A stretch of 64,000 bases of DNA from Pseudarthrobacter raffinosi (GTDB taxonomy: Bacteria > Actinomycetota > Actinomycetes > Actinomycetales > Micrococcaceae). Shown one piece after another: positions 27,726 through 35,001 of the stretch. The stretch's first letter is position 1, and each line of letters begins with the position of its first letter. Both the position numbers and the translations under genes were made by a program. The notes under the pieces were generated by a model. It did no database searches. It saw nothing but the letters and a program-made list of their open reading frames with translations, and was not told the origin of the DNA. The stretch is taken from NCBI RefSeq assembly GCF_023913735.1, contig NZ_JAMXBH010000024.1:1-64000 (forward strand). The letters run 5' to 3'.

Positions 27726-27739
27726 AACGAACGGTCGGT
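27726..27739. promoter_or_regulatory. Candidate PaaR (TetR-type) operator
   Basis: AACGAAC directly followed by GGTCGGT forms an imperfect dyad (five of seven pairs) resembling the ACCGACC/CGGT-containing sites reported for actinobacterial PaaR. It lies 42 bases before paaA. Confidence 0.45.
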
Positions 27740-27780
27740 AAATAAATCGAACCAATCCAGGCAGGTGCATAGGAGCAACC

Positions 27781-28788
27781 ATGGAAGCCAACGCCCCGCA
27801 TAACGCGGACCGCCAAGCCGCGGACAGCCAGGCCAAGGACCGCCAAGACGCGGACGGCCAGGCCAACTTTGACCGCGTGATCGCCGAAGACTCCCGCATT
27901 GAACCAAAAGACTGGATGCCGGACGCCTACCGCAAGACCCTCCTGCGCCAGATCTCCCAGCACGCCCACTCGGAGATCATCGGGATGCAGCCGGAAGCCA
28001 ACTGGATTTCCCGGGCCCCGAGCCTGAAGCGTAAGGCCATCCTGATGGCCAAGGTCCAGGACGAGGCCGGCCACGGGCTCTACCTGTACTCCGCCGCCGA
28101 GACGCTCGGTCAAACAAGAGACAAGATGATGGCCGATCTCATCGCCGGCAAGGCCCGCTACTCCAGCATCTTCAACTACCCGGCCCTGACCTGGGCGGAC
28201 ATGGGTGCCATCGGCTGGCTGGTGGACGGCGCCGCCATCTGCAACCAGGTGCCGCTGTGCCGCGCCTCCTACGGCCCCTACGGCCGCGCCATGGTGCGCG
28301 TCTGCAAGGAGGAGTCGTTCCACCAGCGCCAGGGCTTCGAGATCCTGCTGGAACTCGCCCACGGCACCCCCGAACAGAAGCATTTGGCCCAGGACGCCGT
28401 GAACCGCTGGTACGCCCCGGCGCTGATGATGTTCGGCCCGCCGGACGACGATTCGCCCAACTCCCGCCAGTCCATGGCCTGGAACATCAAGCGCTTCAGC
28501 AACGACGAACTCCGCAGCCGCTTCGTGGGAATGATGGTGGAGCAGGTCCGCGTGCTGGGCCTCACCCTCCCGGACAGCGAGATCCGCTTCAACGAGGACA
28601 CCAAAAAGTGGGAGCACGGCCCGCTGGACTGGAACGAGTTCCACGAAGTCCTCGCCGGCCGCGGCCCCTGCAACGCCCAGCGCCTTGAGCGCCGGAGGGA
28701 AGCGCACGACGACGGCGCCTGGGTCCGCGAAGCAGCCGCGGCGTATGCAGCAAAACAGTCACTGAAGACAAAGGAATACGCAGCATGA
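27781..28788 (+). CDS. paaA: 1,2-phenylacetyl-CoA epoxidase, catalytic subunit A
   Basis: The 335-residue protein is a di-iron carboxylate enzyme: SQHAHSEIIGMQPEANWI and KVQDEAGHGLYLYSAAETLG supply the first ligand pair and RVCKEESFHQRQGFEIL the second. With PaaC it forms the epoxidase that adds oxygen to the ring of phenylacetyl-CoA. AGGAG lies before the ATG. The first ~30 residues are an Ala/Asp/Gln-rich leader not needed for the fold. It overlaps paaB by four bases. Confidence 0.95.
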   Translation: MEANAPHNADRQAADSQAKDRQDADGQANFDRVIAEDSRIEPKDWMPDAYRKTLLRQISQHAHSEIIGMQPEANWISRAPSLKRKAILMAKVQDEAGHGLYLYSAAETLGQTRDKMMADLIAGKARYSSIFNYPALTWADMGAIGWLVDGAAICNQVPLCRASYGPYGRAMVRVCKEESFHQRQGFEILLELAHGTPEQKHLAQDAVNRWYAPALMMFGPPDDDSPNSRQSMAWNIKRFSNDELRSRFVGMMVEQVRVLGLTLPDSEIRFNEDTKKWEHGPLDWNEFHEVLAGRGPCNAQRLERRREAHDDGAWVREAAAAYAAKQSLKTKEYAA

Positions 28789-29102
28789 ACGAGTCAAAAG
28801 GCCCGGAGGCAACCACCGACCGCAACGCCTGGGGCCTGTGGGAGGTCTTTGTCCGGTCCAGCCGCGGCCTGTCCCACGTCCACGCCGGGTCCCTGCACGC
28901 ACCGGATGCCGCCATGGCCCTGCGCAACGCCCGAGACCTCTACACCCGCCGCAACGAGGGTGTGTCCATCTGGGTGGTCCCGGCCGACGCCATCGCCGCC
29001 AGCGATCCCGACTCCAAGGGGTCGTTCTTCGAGTCCCCGCAGGGCAAGGACTACCGGCATGCCACGTACTACACCAAGAGCGAAGGGGTGAAGCACCTAT
29101 GA
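28785..29102 (+). CDS. paaB: 1,2-phenylacetyl-CoA epoxidase subunit B
   Basis: The 105-residue protein has the family text WEVFVRSSRGLSHVHAGSLH, ALRNARDLYTRRNEGVSIWV and FFESPQGKDYRHATYYT. PaaB bridges PaaAC heterodimers and is needed for epoxidase activity. Both ends overlap neighbours (ATGA), as expected for a co-translated complex. Confidence 0.95.
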   Translation: MNESKGPEATTDRNAWGLWEVFVRSSRGLSHVHAGSLHAPDAAMALRNARDLYTRRNEGVSIWVVPADAIAASDPDSKGSFFESPQGKDYRHATYYTKSEGVKHL

Positions 29103-29950
29103 ACGCTGTTCCAATGGGCAACGAGTCAGCCACCCGCATCACCCCCGGCAACGCCCTCCGCCCCGAGGACATCGCCCTGGAGGTCCGCACCGGCCTGGCC
29201 AAGCCCACCGAGGACGTGGCCGAGTACGCGCTGCGCCTCGGAGACGACGGCCTGATCCTCGCGCAGCGGCTGGGCCACTGGATCTCCCGCGGCCCCGAGC
29301 TGGAAGAGGACGTGGCCCTGGGCAACATCGCCCTGGACCAGCTGGGCCATGCCCGTAGCTTCCTCACCTATGCCGGCGGTGCCTGGGACAAGACCGAGGA
29401 CGATCTGGCGTACTTCAGGCGCGAGCACGAGTTCCGGTCGGCCGCCATCTTTGAGCAGCCAAACGGCGACTTCGCGGCCACCATCGCCCGCCAGTTCATC
29501 GTGAGCTACTACCAGTTCGAGCTGTACCGCAGGCTCACAGAGTCGAGCGACGCCACACTCGCCGCCATCGCCGCCAAGGCCGTGAAGGAAGTGGACTACC
29601 ACCGGGACCACAGCGCCCAGTGGGTCCTCCGCCTGGCCGGCGGCACCGAGGAATCCCGCACCCGGATGATCCAAGGCCTGAAGCAGATGTGGCCCTACGT
29701 CGCCGAGCTCTTCCAGGACGACGAGCTGACCACACGCCTGGCTGAAACGGGCGCCGCCGTCGAGCCTTCCAGCCTGAAAGCCGACTTTGACCGCCTGACG
29801 GGGGAGATCCTCGCCGAAGCGGAGTTGGAGGTGCCGGACGGGCCGGCTGCCCCCGGCGGCGGTCGGCACGGCCGGCACTCCGAGAACCTGGGTTACCTCC
29901 TCGCGGAGATGCAGGTGCTCGCCCGGGAGCATCCCGGAGCAAGCTGGTGA
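29099..29950 (+). CDS. paaC: 1,2-phenylacetyl-CoA epoxidase, structural subunit C
   Basis: The 283-residue ferritin-like subunit begins at ATG 29099 overlapping paaB; the longer upstream frame is a shadow of paaB. Signature text: YALRLGDDGLILAQRLGHWI, LGNIALDQLGHARSF and KEVDYHRDHSAQWVLRLAGG. PaaC stabilises PaaA and lacks a complete di-iron site. Stop overlaps paaD. Confidence 0.93.
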   Translation: MNAVPMGNESATRITPGNALRPEDIALEVRTGLAKPTEDVAEYALRLGDDGLILAQRLGHWISRGPELEEDVALGNIALDQLGHARSFLTYAGGAWDKTEDDLAYFRREHEFRSAAIFEQPNGDFAATIARQFIVSYYQFELYRRLTESSDATLAAIAAKAVKEVDYHRDHSAQWVLRLAGGTEESRTRMIQGLKQMWPYVAELFQDDELTTRLAETGAAVEPSSLKADFDRLTGEILAEAELEVPDGPAAPGGGRHGRHSENLGYLLAEMQVLAREHPGASW

Positions 29951-30480
29951 CCGCCGTGGCCACCGCTGCGCCGCACCCGACACGGCAGCAGACACAACAG
30001 CAGCAGGCGTGGGACATCGCCGCCACGGTCTGCGATCCGGAAATCCCCGTGCTCACCATCGCGGACCTCGGGATCCTCCGCGACGTGCAGGTGACAGAAG
30101 AACAAGTCAAAGTCACCATCACGCCCACGTACTCGGGCTGCCCGGCCATGGACGCCATCCGCGACGACCTGAAGGCAGCGTTCGCCAGGGAGGGCTACAA
30201 AGACACAGAAGTGGACCTGGTGCTCGCCCCGGCCTGGACCACGGACTGGATGACGGACGCGGGGAAGGCGAAGCTGCAGGAGTACGGCATCGCGCCGCCG
30301 TCGGGCATGGCAGCAGCCGGCGGCCACAGCGGCCCCATCAGGCTCAAAATGGCCGTCAAATGCCCGCAGTGCTCCAGCCTGAACACCAAGGAGCTCACCC
30401 GGTTCGGCTCCACGTCCTGCAAGGCGTTGTACGTGTGCAAGGACTGCTTGGAACCGTTCGACTACTTCAAAGTCCTGTAA
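29947..30480 (+). CDS. paaD: Phenylacetate degradation protein PaaD (iron-sulfur assembly-type)
   Basis: The 177-residue product starts at GTG 29947. It has the MIP18/DUF59 domain (VCDPEIPVLTIADLGILRDV, YSGCPAMDAIRDDL) and a C-terminal zinc-ribbon-like CPQC...C..C (KCPQCSSLN, TSCKALYVCKDCLEPF). It is thought to help mature the iron centres of the epoxidase. Overlaps paaC. Confidence 0.92.
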   Translation: MTAVATAAPHPTRQQTQQQQAWDIAATVCDPEIPVLTIADLGILRDVQVTEEQVKVTITPTYSGCPAMDAIRDDLKAAFAREGYKDTEVDLVLAPAWTTDWMTDAGKAKLQEYGIAPPSGMAAAGGHSGPIRLKMAVKCPQCSSLNTKELTRFGSTSCKALYVCKDCLEPFDYFKVL

Positions 30481-30489
30481 GGAAGCCCC

Positions 30490-31731
30490 ATGCCTGTTGT
30501 GCGCCAGACCGCCGCCGAATCGGCGCTAGCCAGCGGCCGCCGTCGTCCGTCCTTCCATACGCTCGCCGTGGCGGAGGTGCGGCGGCTGACCGAGGATGCC
30601 ATCGAGGTCACGTTCGGAGTACCCAAAGAGCTCGCCGGCCAGTTCGACTACCTGCCCGGCCAGTATGTGGCCCTGCGCGCCACGCTGCAGGATGAGAACG
30701 GCGAGTCGCATGAGGTGCGCCGCAGCTACTCCATCTGCGCCGAGCCTCGCACGTTCCCGGACGGCAGCAGCGAGATCCGGGTGGCCGTGAAGCAGGACCT
30801 GGGCGGGCTGTTCTCCACGTGGGCCAACGCGGAGCTGAAGGCCGGGGACACCCTGGACGTCATGAGCCCCATGGGCGCGTTTGTGTCCAAGCACGGCCGG
30901 GACGGCAAGGCCGTGGAGCAGAACGTCATGAACTCCATGAACCACCCGGAAGAGCTCGCGGGGGAGGCAGCTGCCCAGGGGGCGGGCACCTTTGTGGCCA
31001 TCGCGGCGGGGAGCGGCATCACCCCGGTGATCGCGATCGCCCGCACGCTGCTGGCCGCCAACCCGGAGACGCGCTTTGACCTGATCTACGCCAACAAGGC
31101 CGCCATGGACGTGATGTTCCTGGAGGAGCTGGCGGACCTGAAGGACAAGTACCCGCAGCGGCTGGCCATCCACCACGTGCTGTCCCGCGAGCAGCGGATC
31201 GCGCCGCTGCTCAGCGGACGGATCGACGCCGAAAAGCTCCAGCAGCTCTTGGGCACCGCCATCCACGCGGACGATGTGGACGAGTGGTTCCTGTGCGGGC
31301 CGTTCGAGCTGGTGCAGCTGTGCCGGGACACCCTGGCCGAGCGCGGGGTGAAGCCGGAGCACGTGCGGTTCGAACTGTTCACGAGCGGAAAGCCGGACCG
31401 CCCGGAGGGCCACGCCGGCCGTCCCGTGGTGGTGGACGAGTCCCAGGAGACGTACAGGATCACGTTCAAGCTGGACGGCCTGCAGGGCGAGGTGGCCAGC
31501 CCCACGCACGCCCGCGAGTCCATCCTGAACGCCGCGCTGCGGGTCCGCGCGGATGTGCCGTTCGCATGCGCCGGGGGAGTGTGCGGCACGTGCCGCGCCA
31601 AACTGGTCACCGGCACCGTGACCATGGACGAAAACTACGCGCTGGAGCAGGATGAACTGGACAAGGGGTACGTCCTGACCTGCCAGAGCCACCCCACCAG
31701 CAAAGAAGTAACAGTCGACTTCGACGTCTAA
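30490..31731 (+). CDS. paaE: 1,2-phenylacetyl-CoA epoxidase reductase subunit E
   Basis: The 413-residue reductase has a ferredoxin-reductase part (RRSYSICAEP for FAD, AAGSGITPVIAIARTLL for NADPH) and a C-terminal plant-type 2Fe-2S ferredoxin with CAGGVCGTCRAKLVTG. It passes electrons from NADPH to the PaaABC oxygenase. It lies nine bases after paaD. Slightly longer than the usual ~350-360 residues: an insert of about 30 residues (GRDGKAVEQNVMNSMNHPEE region) lies between the FAD and NADPH domains. Confidence 0.93.
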   Translation: MPVVRQTAAESALASGRRRPSFHTLAVAEVRRLTEDAIEVTFGVPKELAGQFDYLPGQYVALRATLQDENGESHEVRRSYSICAEPRTFPDGSSEIRVAVKQDLGGLFSTWANAELKAGDTLDVMSPMGAFVSKHGRDGKAVEQNVMNSMNHPEELAGEAAAQGAGTFVAIAAGSGITPVIAIARTLLAANPETRFDLIYANKAAMDVMFLEELADLKDKYPQRLAIHHVLSREQRIAPLLSGRIDAEKLQQLLGTAIHADDVDEWFLCGPFELVQLCRDTLAERGVKPEHVRFELFTSGKPDRPEGHAGRPVVVDESQETYRITFKLDGLQGEVASPTHARESILNAALRVRADVPFACAGGVCGTCRAKLVTGTVTMDENYALEQDELDKGYVLTCQSHPTSKEVTVDFDV

Positions 31732-31738
31732 GGAACCC

Positions 31739-32521
31739 ATGATCTCCCTCTCCATCGCCAACAACGTCGCCGAAGTGGTCCTGGACGCGCCCTACAAGCT
31801 GAACTCCCTCGACGAGCAGGCGCTCGCTGATTTAACACAGGCGTACGACGACGCCGCTGCCGCCGCCTCGCGCGGTGAGGTGCGGGCGCTGCTGCTCAGG
31901 GGAGAGGGCCGCGCCTTCTGCGCGGGCCGGGATATTTCGGCCGTGACACCGGAGACGGACGACGCCGAGGCATACCTGGGTGGGCTGGTGCAGCCGCTGC
32001 TGAAAAAGATGAGCGAATTCCCTGCCCCGACGTTCGCGGCGGCGCATGGTGCGTGCCTGGGCGTGGGGCTGGGCCTGCTGCTGGCCACGGACGTGGTGTA
32101 CGTGGCGGAGAACGCGAAGTTCGGGTCGCCGTTCGCCAAGCTGGGCGCCACCCTTGATTCTGGCGGGCACTGGTACTTCACGGAGCGGCTGGGCATGCAC
32201 CGGACGCTGGACCTGATCTACACGGCCGAGCTCATGACAGGGACGGAGGCCGTGGCGCAGGGGATGTTCAGCCGGGCGATGCCAGCCGACGGACTGTTGG
32301 CCAACACCCAGGAAATTGTGTCGAAGGTTGCCGCCGGGGCCACAGGTGCCTTCACGGCGAGCAAGGAGCTGGTGGCTCACATCCGCGACCAACGGCTGGG
32401 CCTGTGGGACGCTATGGCCGAGGAAAATGCCGAACAGGCCCGCCTGTGCAAGACCGCGGACTACGCGGAGGGCTTCCGTGCGTTCCAAGAGAAGCGCGAG
32501 CCGCAGTTCACCGGTGGTTGA
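31739..32521 (+). CDS. Enoyl-CoA hydratase/isomerase family protein (PaaG-like)
   Basis: The 260-residue crotonase-fold protein has GEGRAFCAGRDISAV (oxyanion hole), AAAHGACLGVGLGLLLATDV and FAKLGATLDSGGHWYFTER. It is probably the ring-opening isomerase (PaaG) or hydratase of phenylacetate breakdown, given its place seven bases after paaE. The TGA stop lies inside a REP-like repeat (GGTGGTTGA), so the repeat may have shortened the original C-terminus. Confidence 0.85.
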   Translation: MISLSIANNVAEVVLDAPYKLNSLDEQALADLTQAYDDAAAAASRGEVRALLLRGEGRAFCAGRDISAVTPETDDAEAYLGGLVQPLLKKMSEFPAPTFAAAHGACLGVGLGLLLATDVVYVAENAKFGSPFAKLGATLDSGGHWYFTERLGMHRTLDLIYTAELMTGTEAVAQGMFSRAMPADGLLANTQEIVSKVAAGATGAFTASKELVAHIRDQRLGLWDAMAEENAEQARLCKTADYAEGFRAFQEKREPQFTGG

Positions 32522-32553
32522 GCCGGCCCGGTGGTCGAGCTTGACGAGACCCG
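32511..32553 (+). repeat. Two tandem REP-like units
   Basis: CCGGTGGTTGAGCC (32511-32524), then CCGGTGGTCGAGCTTGACGA (32528-) ending at GACCCG. The first supplies the hydratase stop codon. Confidence 0.8.
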
Positions 32554-32598
32554 CGAAACCAATTGCTTGTTTTGGCAATCGATTTGTAAGGTTCACCT

Positions 32599-33486
32599 AT
32601 GACAATGGGGAAAATTACTAAAGCCGTCATTCCTGCTGCCGGCCTGGGGACTCGCTTCCTTCCCGCCACTAAGGCAATGCCGAAGGAAATGCTGCCGGTC
32701 GTCGACCGGCCGGCCATCCAGTACGTCGTCGAGGAAGCGGTCAACGCCGGCCTTACCGACCTCCTGATGATCACGGGGCGCAACAAGCGCTCCCTTGAGG
32801 ACCACTTTGACCGCGAGCCGGGCCTGGAGCGCGCGCTGGAGCTGAAGGGCGATCAAGGCCGCCTGGACCTGGTGCAGCAGGCGTCCGAGCTGGGTCCTAT
32901 CCACTACGTCCGCCAGGGCGAGCCCAAGGGCCTGGGCCACGCTGTCCTGTGCGCTAGCCAGCATGTGGGCAACGAGCCCTTCGCCGTGTTGCTGGGTGAC
33001 GACCTCATCGACGAGGCCGAGACCCTGCTCACCACCATGATGGACGTGCAGCAGAAGACCGGGGGTTCGGTCATCGCGCTGATCGAGGTGGACCCCTCGG
33101 AGATCAGCGCGTATGGCTGTGCGGACATCACGGCCATTGAGGGCGAGGACTTTGTTCGCGTCAACAACTTGGTGGAGAAGCCTGCTGCGGGCGAGGCTCC
33201 GTCCAACCTGGCAGTCATCGGCCGGTACGTGCTGCACCCGTCGGTGTTCGGCGTCCTGGAGAACACGGAGCCGGGTCGCGGCGGGGAGATCCAGCTGACC
33301 GATGCGCTCCAGACTATGGCGGCCGGCGAGGGTGAGGGCTCGGGCGTGTACGGCGTGGTGTTCAAGGGCCGCCGTTACGATACCGGCGACAAGCTGAGCT
33401 ACCTCAAGGCCGTCATCACCCTGGCTTCCGAGCGTGTGGAGTTTGGCGAGGAATTGAAGACCTGGCTGAAGGCCTTCGTTGGCTAG
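32599..33486 (+). CDS. galU: UTP-glucose-1-phosphate uridylyltransferase
   Basis: The 295-residue protein opens KAVIPAAGLGTRFLPATKAM and PKEMLPVVDRPAIQYVVEEA, the nucleotidyltransferase signature, and contains YVRQGEPKGLGHAVLCA and NNLVEKPAAGEAPSNLAVIG. It makes UDP-glucose, the substrate of the UDP-glucose dehydrogenase at 36875. It therefore feeds the exopolysaccharide locus, though it is transcribed separately. Closed by a strong bidirectional hairpin at 33509. Confidence 0.95.
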   Translation: MTMGKITKAVIPAAGLGTRFLPATKAMPKEMLPVVDRPAIQYVVEEAVNAGLTDLLMITGRNKRSLEDHFDREPGLERALELKGDQGRLDLVQQASELGPIHYVRQGEPKGLGHAVLCASQHVGNEPFAVLLGDDLIDEAETLLTTMMDVQQKTGGSVIALIEVDPSEISAYGCADITAIEGEDFVRVNNLVEKPAAGEAPSNLAVIGRYVLHPSVFGVLENTEPGRGGEIQLTDALQTMAAGEGEGSGVYGVVFKGRRYDTGDKLSYLKAVITLASERVEFGEELKTWLKAFVG

Positions 33487-33508
33487 CTGCTGATGCTTCT
33501 GTGACGCT

Positions 33509-33544
33509 CTACAGGCCTGCCGCTGACCAGCGGCGGGCCTGTAG
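33509..33544. terminator. Bidirectional terminator between galU and vanZ-like gene
   Basis: CTACAGGCCTGCCGCTG pairs with CAGCGGCGGGCCTGTAG around an AC loop with a single mismatch. GCGTTTTAGG follows on the plus strand. It overlaps the last codons of the vanZ-like gene. Confidence 0.85.
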
Positions 33545-33955
33545 GCGTTTTAGGGCCGCAGCGGCCAGTAGGGCGCCAATGACAGCCCCTCCGGTGTTTG
33601 TGACAAGATCCTGCGGGCTCGCGAACCGATTGTGAAGATACAGCAACTGGCCCAGTTCCATGCAGCCCGAGACTGTCAACCCGAAAATTCCGATCTGCCA
33701 GGGGTGTTTTTTCGGATACGCCAGGGCGGCCACCGTGCCGAGCGGAATGAAGAGCGCCACATTTGCGGACGCTTCGACGAATTGGTAATTGAACCAGACG
33801 GGAATTCCGTGGGTGTGGAGGAATTTCAGGACGCTGGCGAGCTGGCCCTGCACGGGTTGATCGACAGGGCTGGGCCAGAAGGCGATCAGTGCCAGCGGCA
33901 CGAGCAGGGCCACCAGGACAGTGCGCCAGATCTTCGGGTTGCCTGGGCGTTTCAA
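33509..33955 (-). CDS. VanZ-family membrane protein
   Basis: The 148-residue protein has four hydrophobic segments and the VanZ-like core NYQFVEASANVALFIPLGTV with CMELGQLLYLHNRFASPQDL followed by VTNTGGAVIGALL. VanZ-like proteins are small membrane proteins linked to cell-wall or glycopeptide phenotypes; function here is unknown. It converges with galU. Confidence 0.85.
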   Translation of the reverse strand: MKRPGNPKIWRTVLVALLVPLALIAFWPSPVDQPVQGQLASVLKFLHTHGIPVWFNYQFVEASANVALFIPLGTVAALAYPKKHPWQIGIFGLTVSGCMELGQLLYLHNRFASPQDLVTNTGGAVIGALLAAAALKRLQARRWSAAGL

Positions 33956-33962
33956 GGGGCAC

Positions 33963-34109
33963 TCAGGCGGTTCTCAGCAGGGCCAGAACGGCCGTTCCCA
34001 GCGCGGCTATGGCCAGCACTCCCACGAGTAGGTAGGGGAGCGCCTGCGGGCGGGGGAGGGGAACGGAGAAGTCGAACTGCCACGGTGTTCTGCGCCAATG
34101 TCTCCCCAT
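33963..34109 (-). CDS. Possible small membrane protein (48 aa)
   Basis: ATG 34109 opens MGRHWRRTPWQFDFSVPLPR, followed by one hydrophobic helix ending ALGTAVLALLRTA. It lies eight bases upstream of the VanZ-like gene on the same strand. The Shine-Dalgarno is weak, so it may not be expressed. Confidence 0.35.
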   Translation of the reverse strand: MGRHWRRTPWQFDFSVPLPRPQALPYLLVGVLAIAALGTAVLALLRTA

Positions 34110-34142
34110 AGCTCTAATAAATACCACATGCTTAAATGAGGC

Positions 34143-34181
34143 GGGTGGGTGGTTCTCCGGGAAACGGAGAACCACCCACCC
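34143..34181. terminator. Perfect 17-bp hairpin
   Basis: GGGTGGGTGGTTCTCCG and its exact complement flank a GGAAA loop, 25 bases after the stop of the LPXTG-like gene. Strong terminator. Confidence 0.85.
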
Positions 34182-34206
34182 TCTTTGGTGCTTGTGGGTG
34201 CTGCCG

Positions 34207-34821
34207 TTACGCTGCTGCCTCGGTCTTGGCGCGGCGGCGTACTACAACAACGGAGGCTGCGCCGGCTGCAAGTGCACCAGCTCCAACCAGGGTCCAGAGG
34301 ATCAGGCCAGAGTCAGCGCCCGTGTTGGCCAGGCCAGTTCCGGTGTTTGCGAGTGCAGCGCCACCGCCGGTGTTGGACAGCGGCGCACCGTTGCTAGCGA
34401 ATGCTGGATCCACGACAACAGTCACAGGACCGACAGTGTTGCCGGTGCTGTTACCCGTTGCAGTGATGAGGTAGGTGCCGGCTTCTGCGATGGTGATCGG
34501 CACGGAGAAGTTTCCGTCAGCGTCTGCCTGAGCAGCCAAGGTCTGAGCCTCGACAACAACATTGATTCGGGTGCTAATGGAACGGTTGCCGACTGCGGCG
34601 CCGGAAGCGGCGGGCGGGTTGCCTGGAGTTACCTGGATGGTGAGTGACTCACCAGCAAAGGGTCCGCGGCCACGGAAGACAAACTGTTCCCCGGGGCCAA
34701 CCGTGCCGTCAGAAACGGCTGCCTGCGGCGGGATGGGCGGGTAGTTGGCAGCGATGGCCGGCGCAGTGCCGACGAGCGCGAGTGATCCTGCAAGTGCGAG
34801 TACTGCGAGCGTTTTTTTCAT
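34207..34821 (-). CDS. Secreted LPXTG-like surface protein
   Basis: The 204-residue protein has a signal peptide (MKKTLAVLALAGSLALVGTA, cleavage near AIAA), an Ig-like beta domain (SDGTVGPGEQFVFRGRGPFA) and a C-terminal sorting region. Repeated NTG motifs (LSNTGGG, LANTGTG, LANTGADSG) come before one helix and the tail VVVRRRAKTEAAA. LANTG is a common actinobacterial sortase signal, so it is probably cell-wall anchored. ATG 34821 is chosen for the upstream GGGGGG and the signal peptide. It borders the exopolysaccharide locus and may be surface-exposed with it. Confidence 0.85.
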   Translation of the reverse strand: MKKTLAVLALAGSLALVGTAPAIAANYPPIPPQAAVSDGTVGPGEQFVFRGRGPFAGESLTIQVTPGNPPAASGAAVGNRSISTRINVVVEAQTLAAQADADGNFSVPITIAEAGTYLITATGNSTGNTVGPVTVVVDPAFASNGAPLSNTGGGAALANTGTGLANTGADSGLILWTLVGAGALAAGAASVVVVRRRAKTEAAA

Positions 34822-35001
34822 TATTGTCCCCCCGGAGACGTTTAAGTTTTGATGTACCCGAATTGAGGAGGTTTCCTCTCCGCACGAGACCAGTGCAGAA
34901 ATCCCGGATAGATATCCCACAACGACTTTACCATTCATATCGAGCAGCCAGCAATCTCAATCCAGTCGGTTTACACAGTGTTAACGCGCTGTCTATAACG
35001 C

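Noticed and set aside
30526..31764. 412-codon minus-strand frame
   Set aside because: Shadow of paaE.
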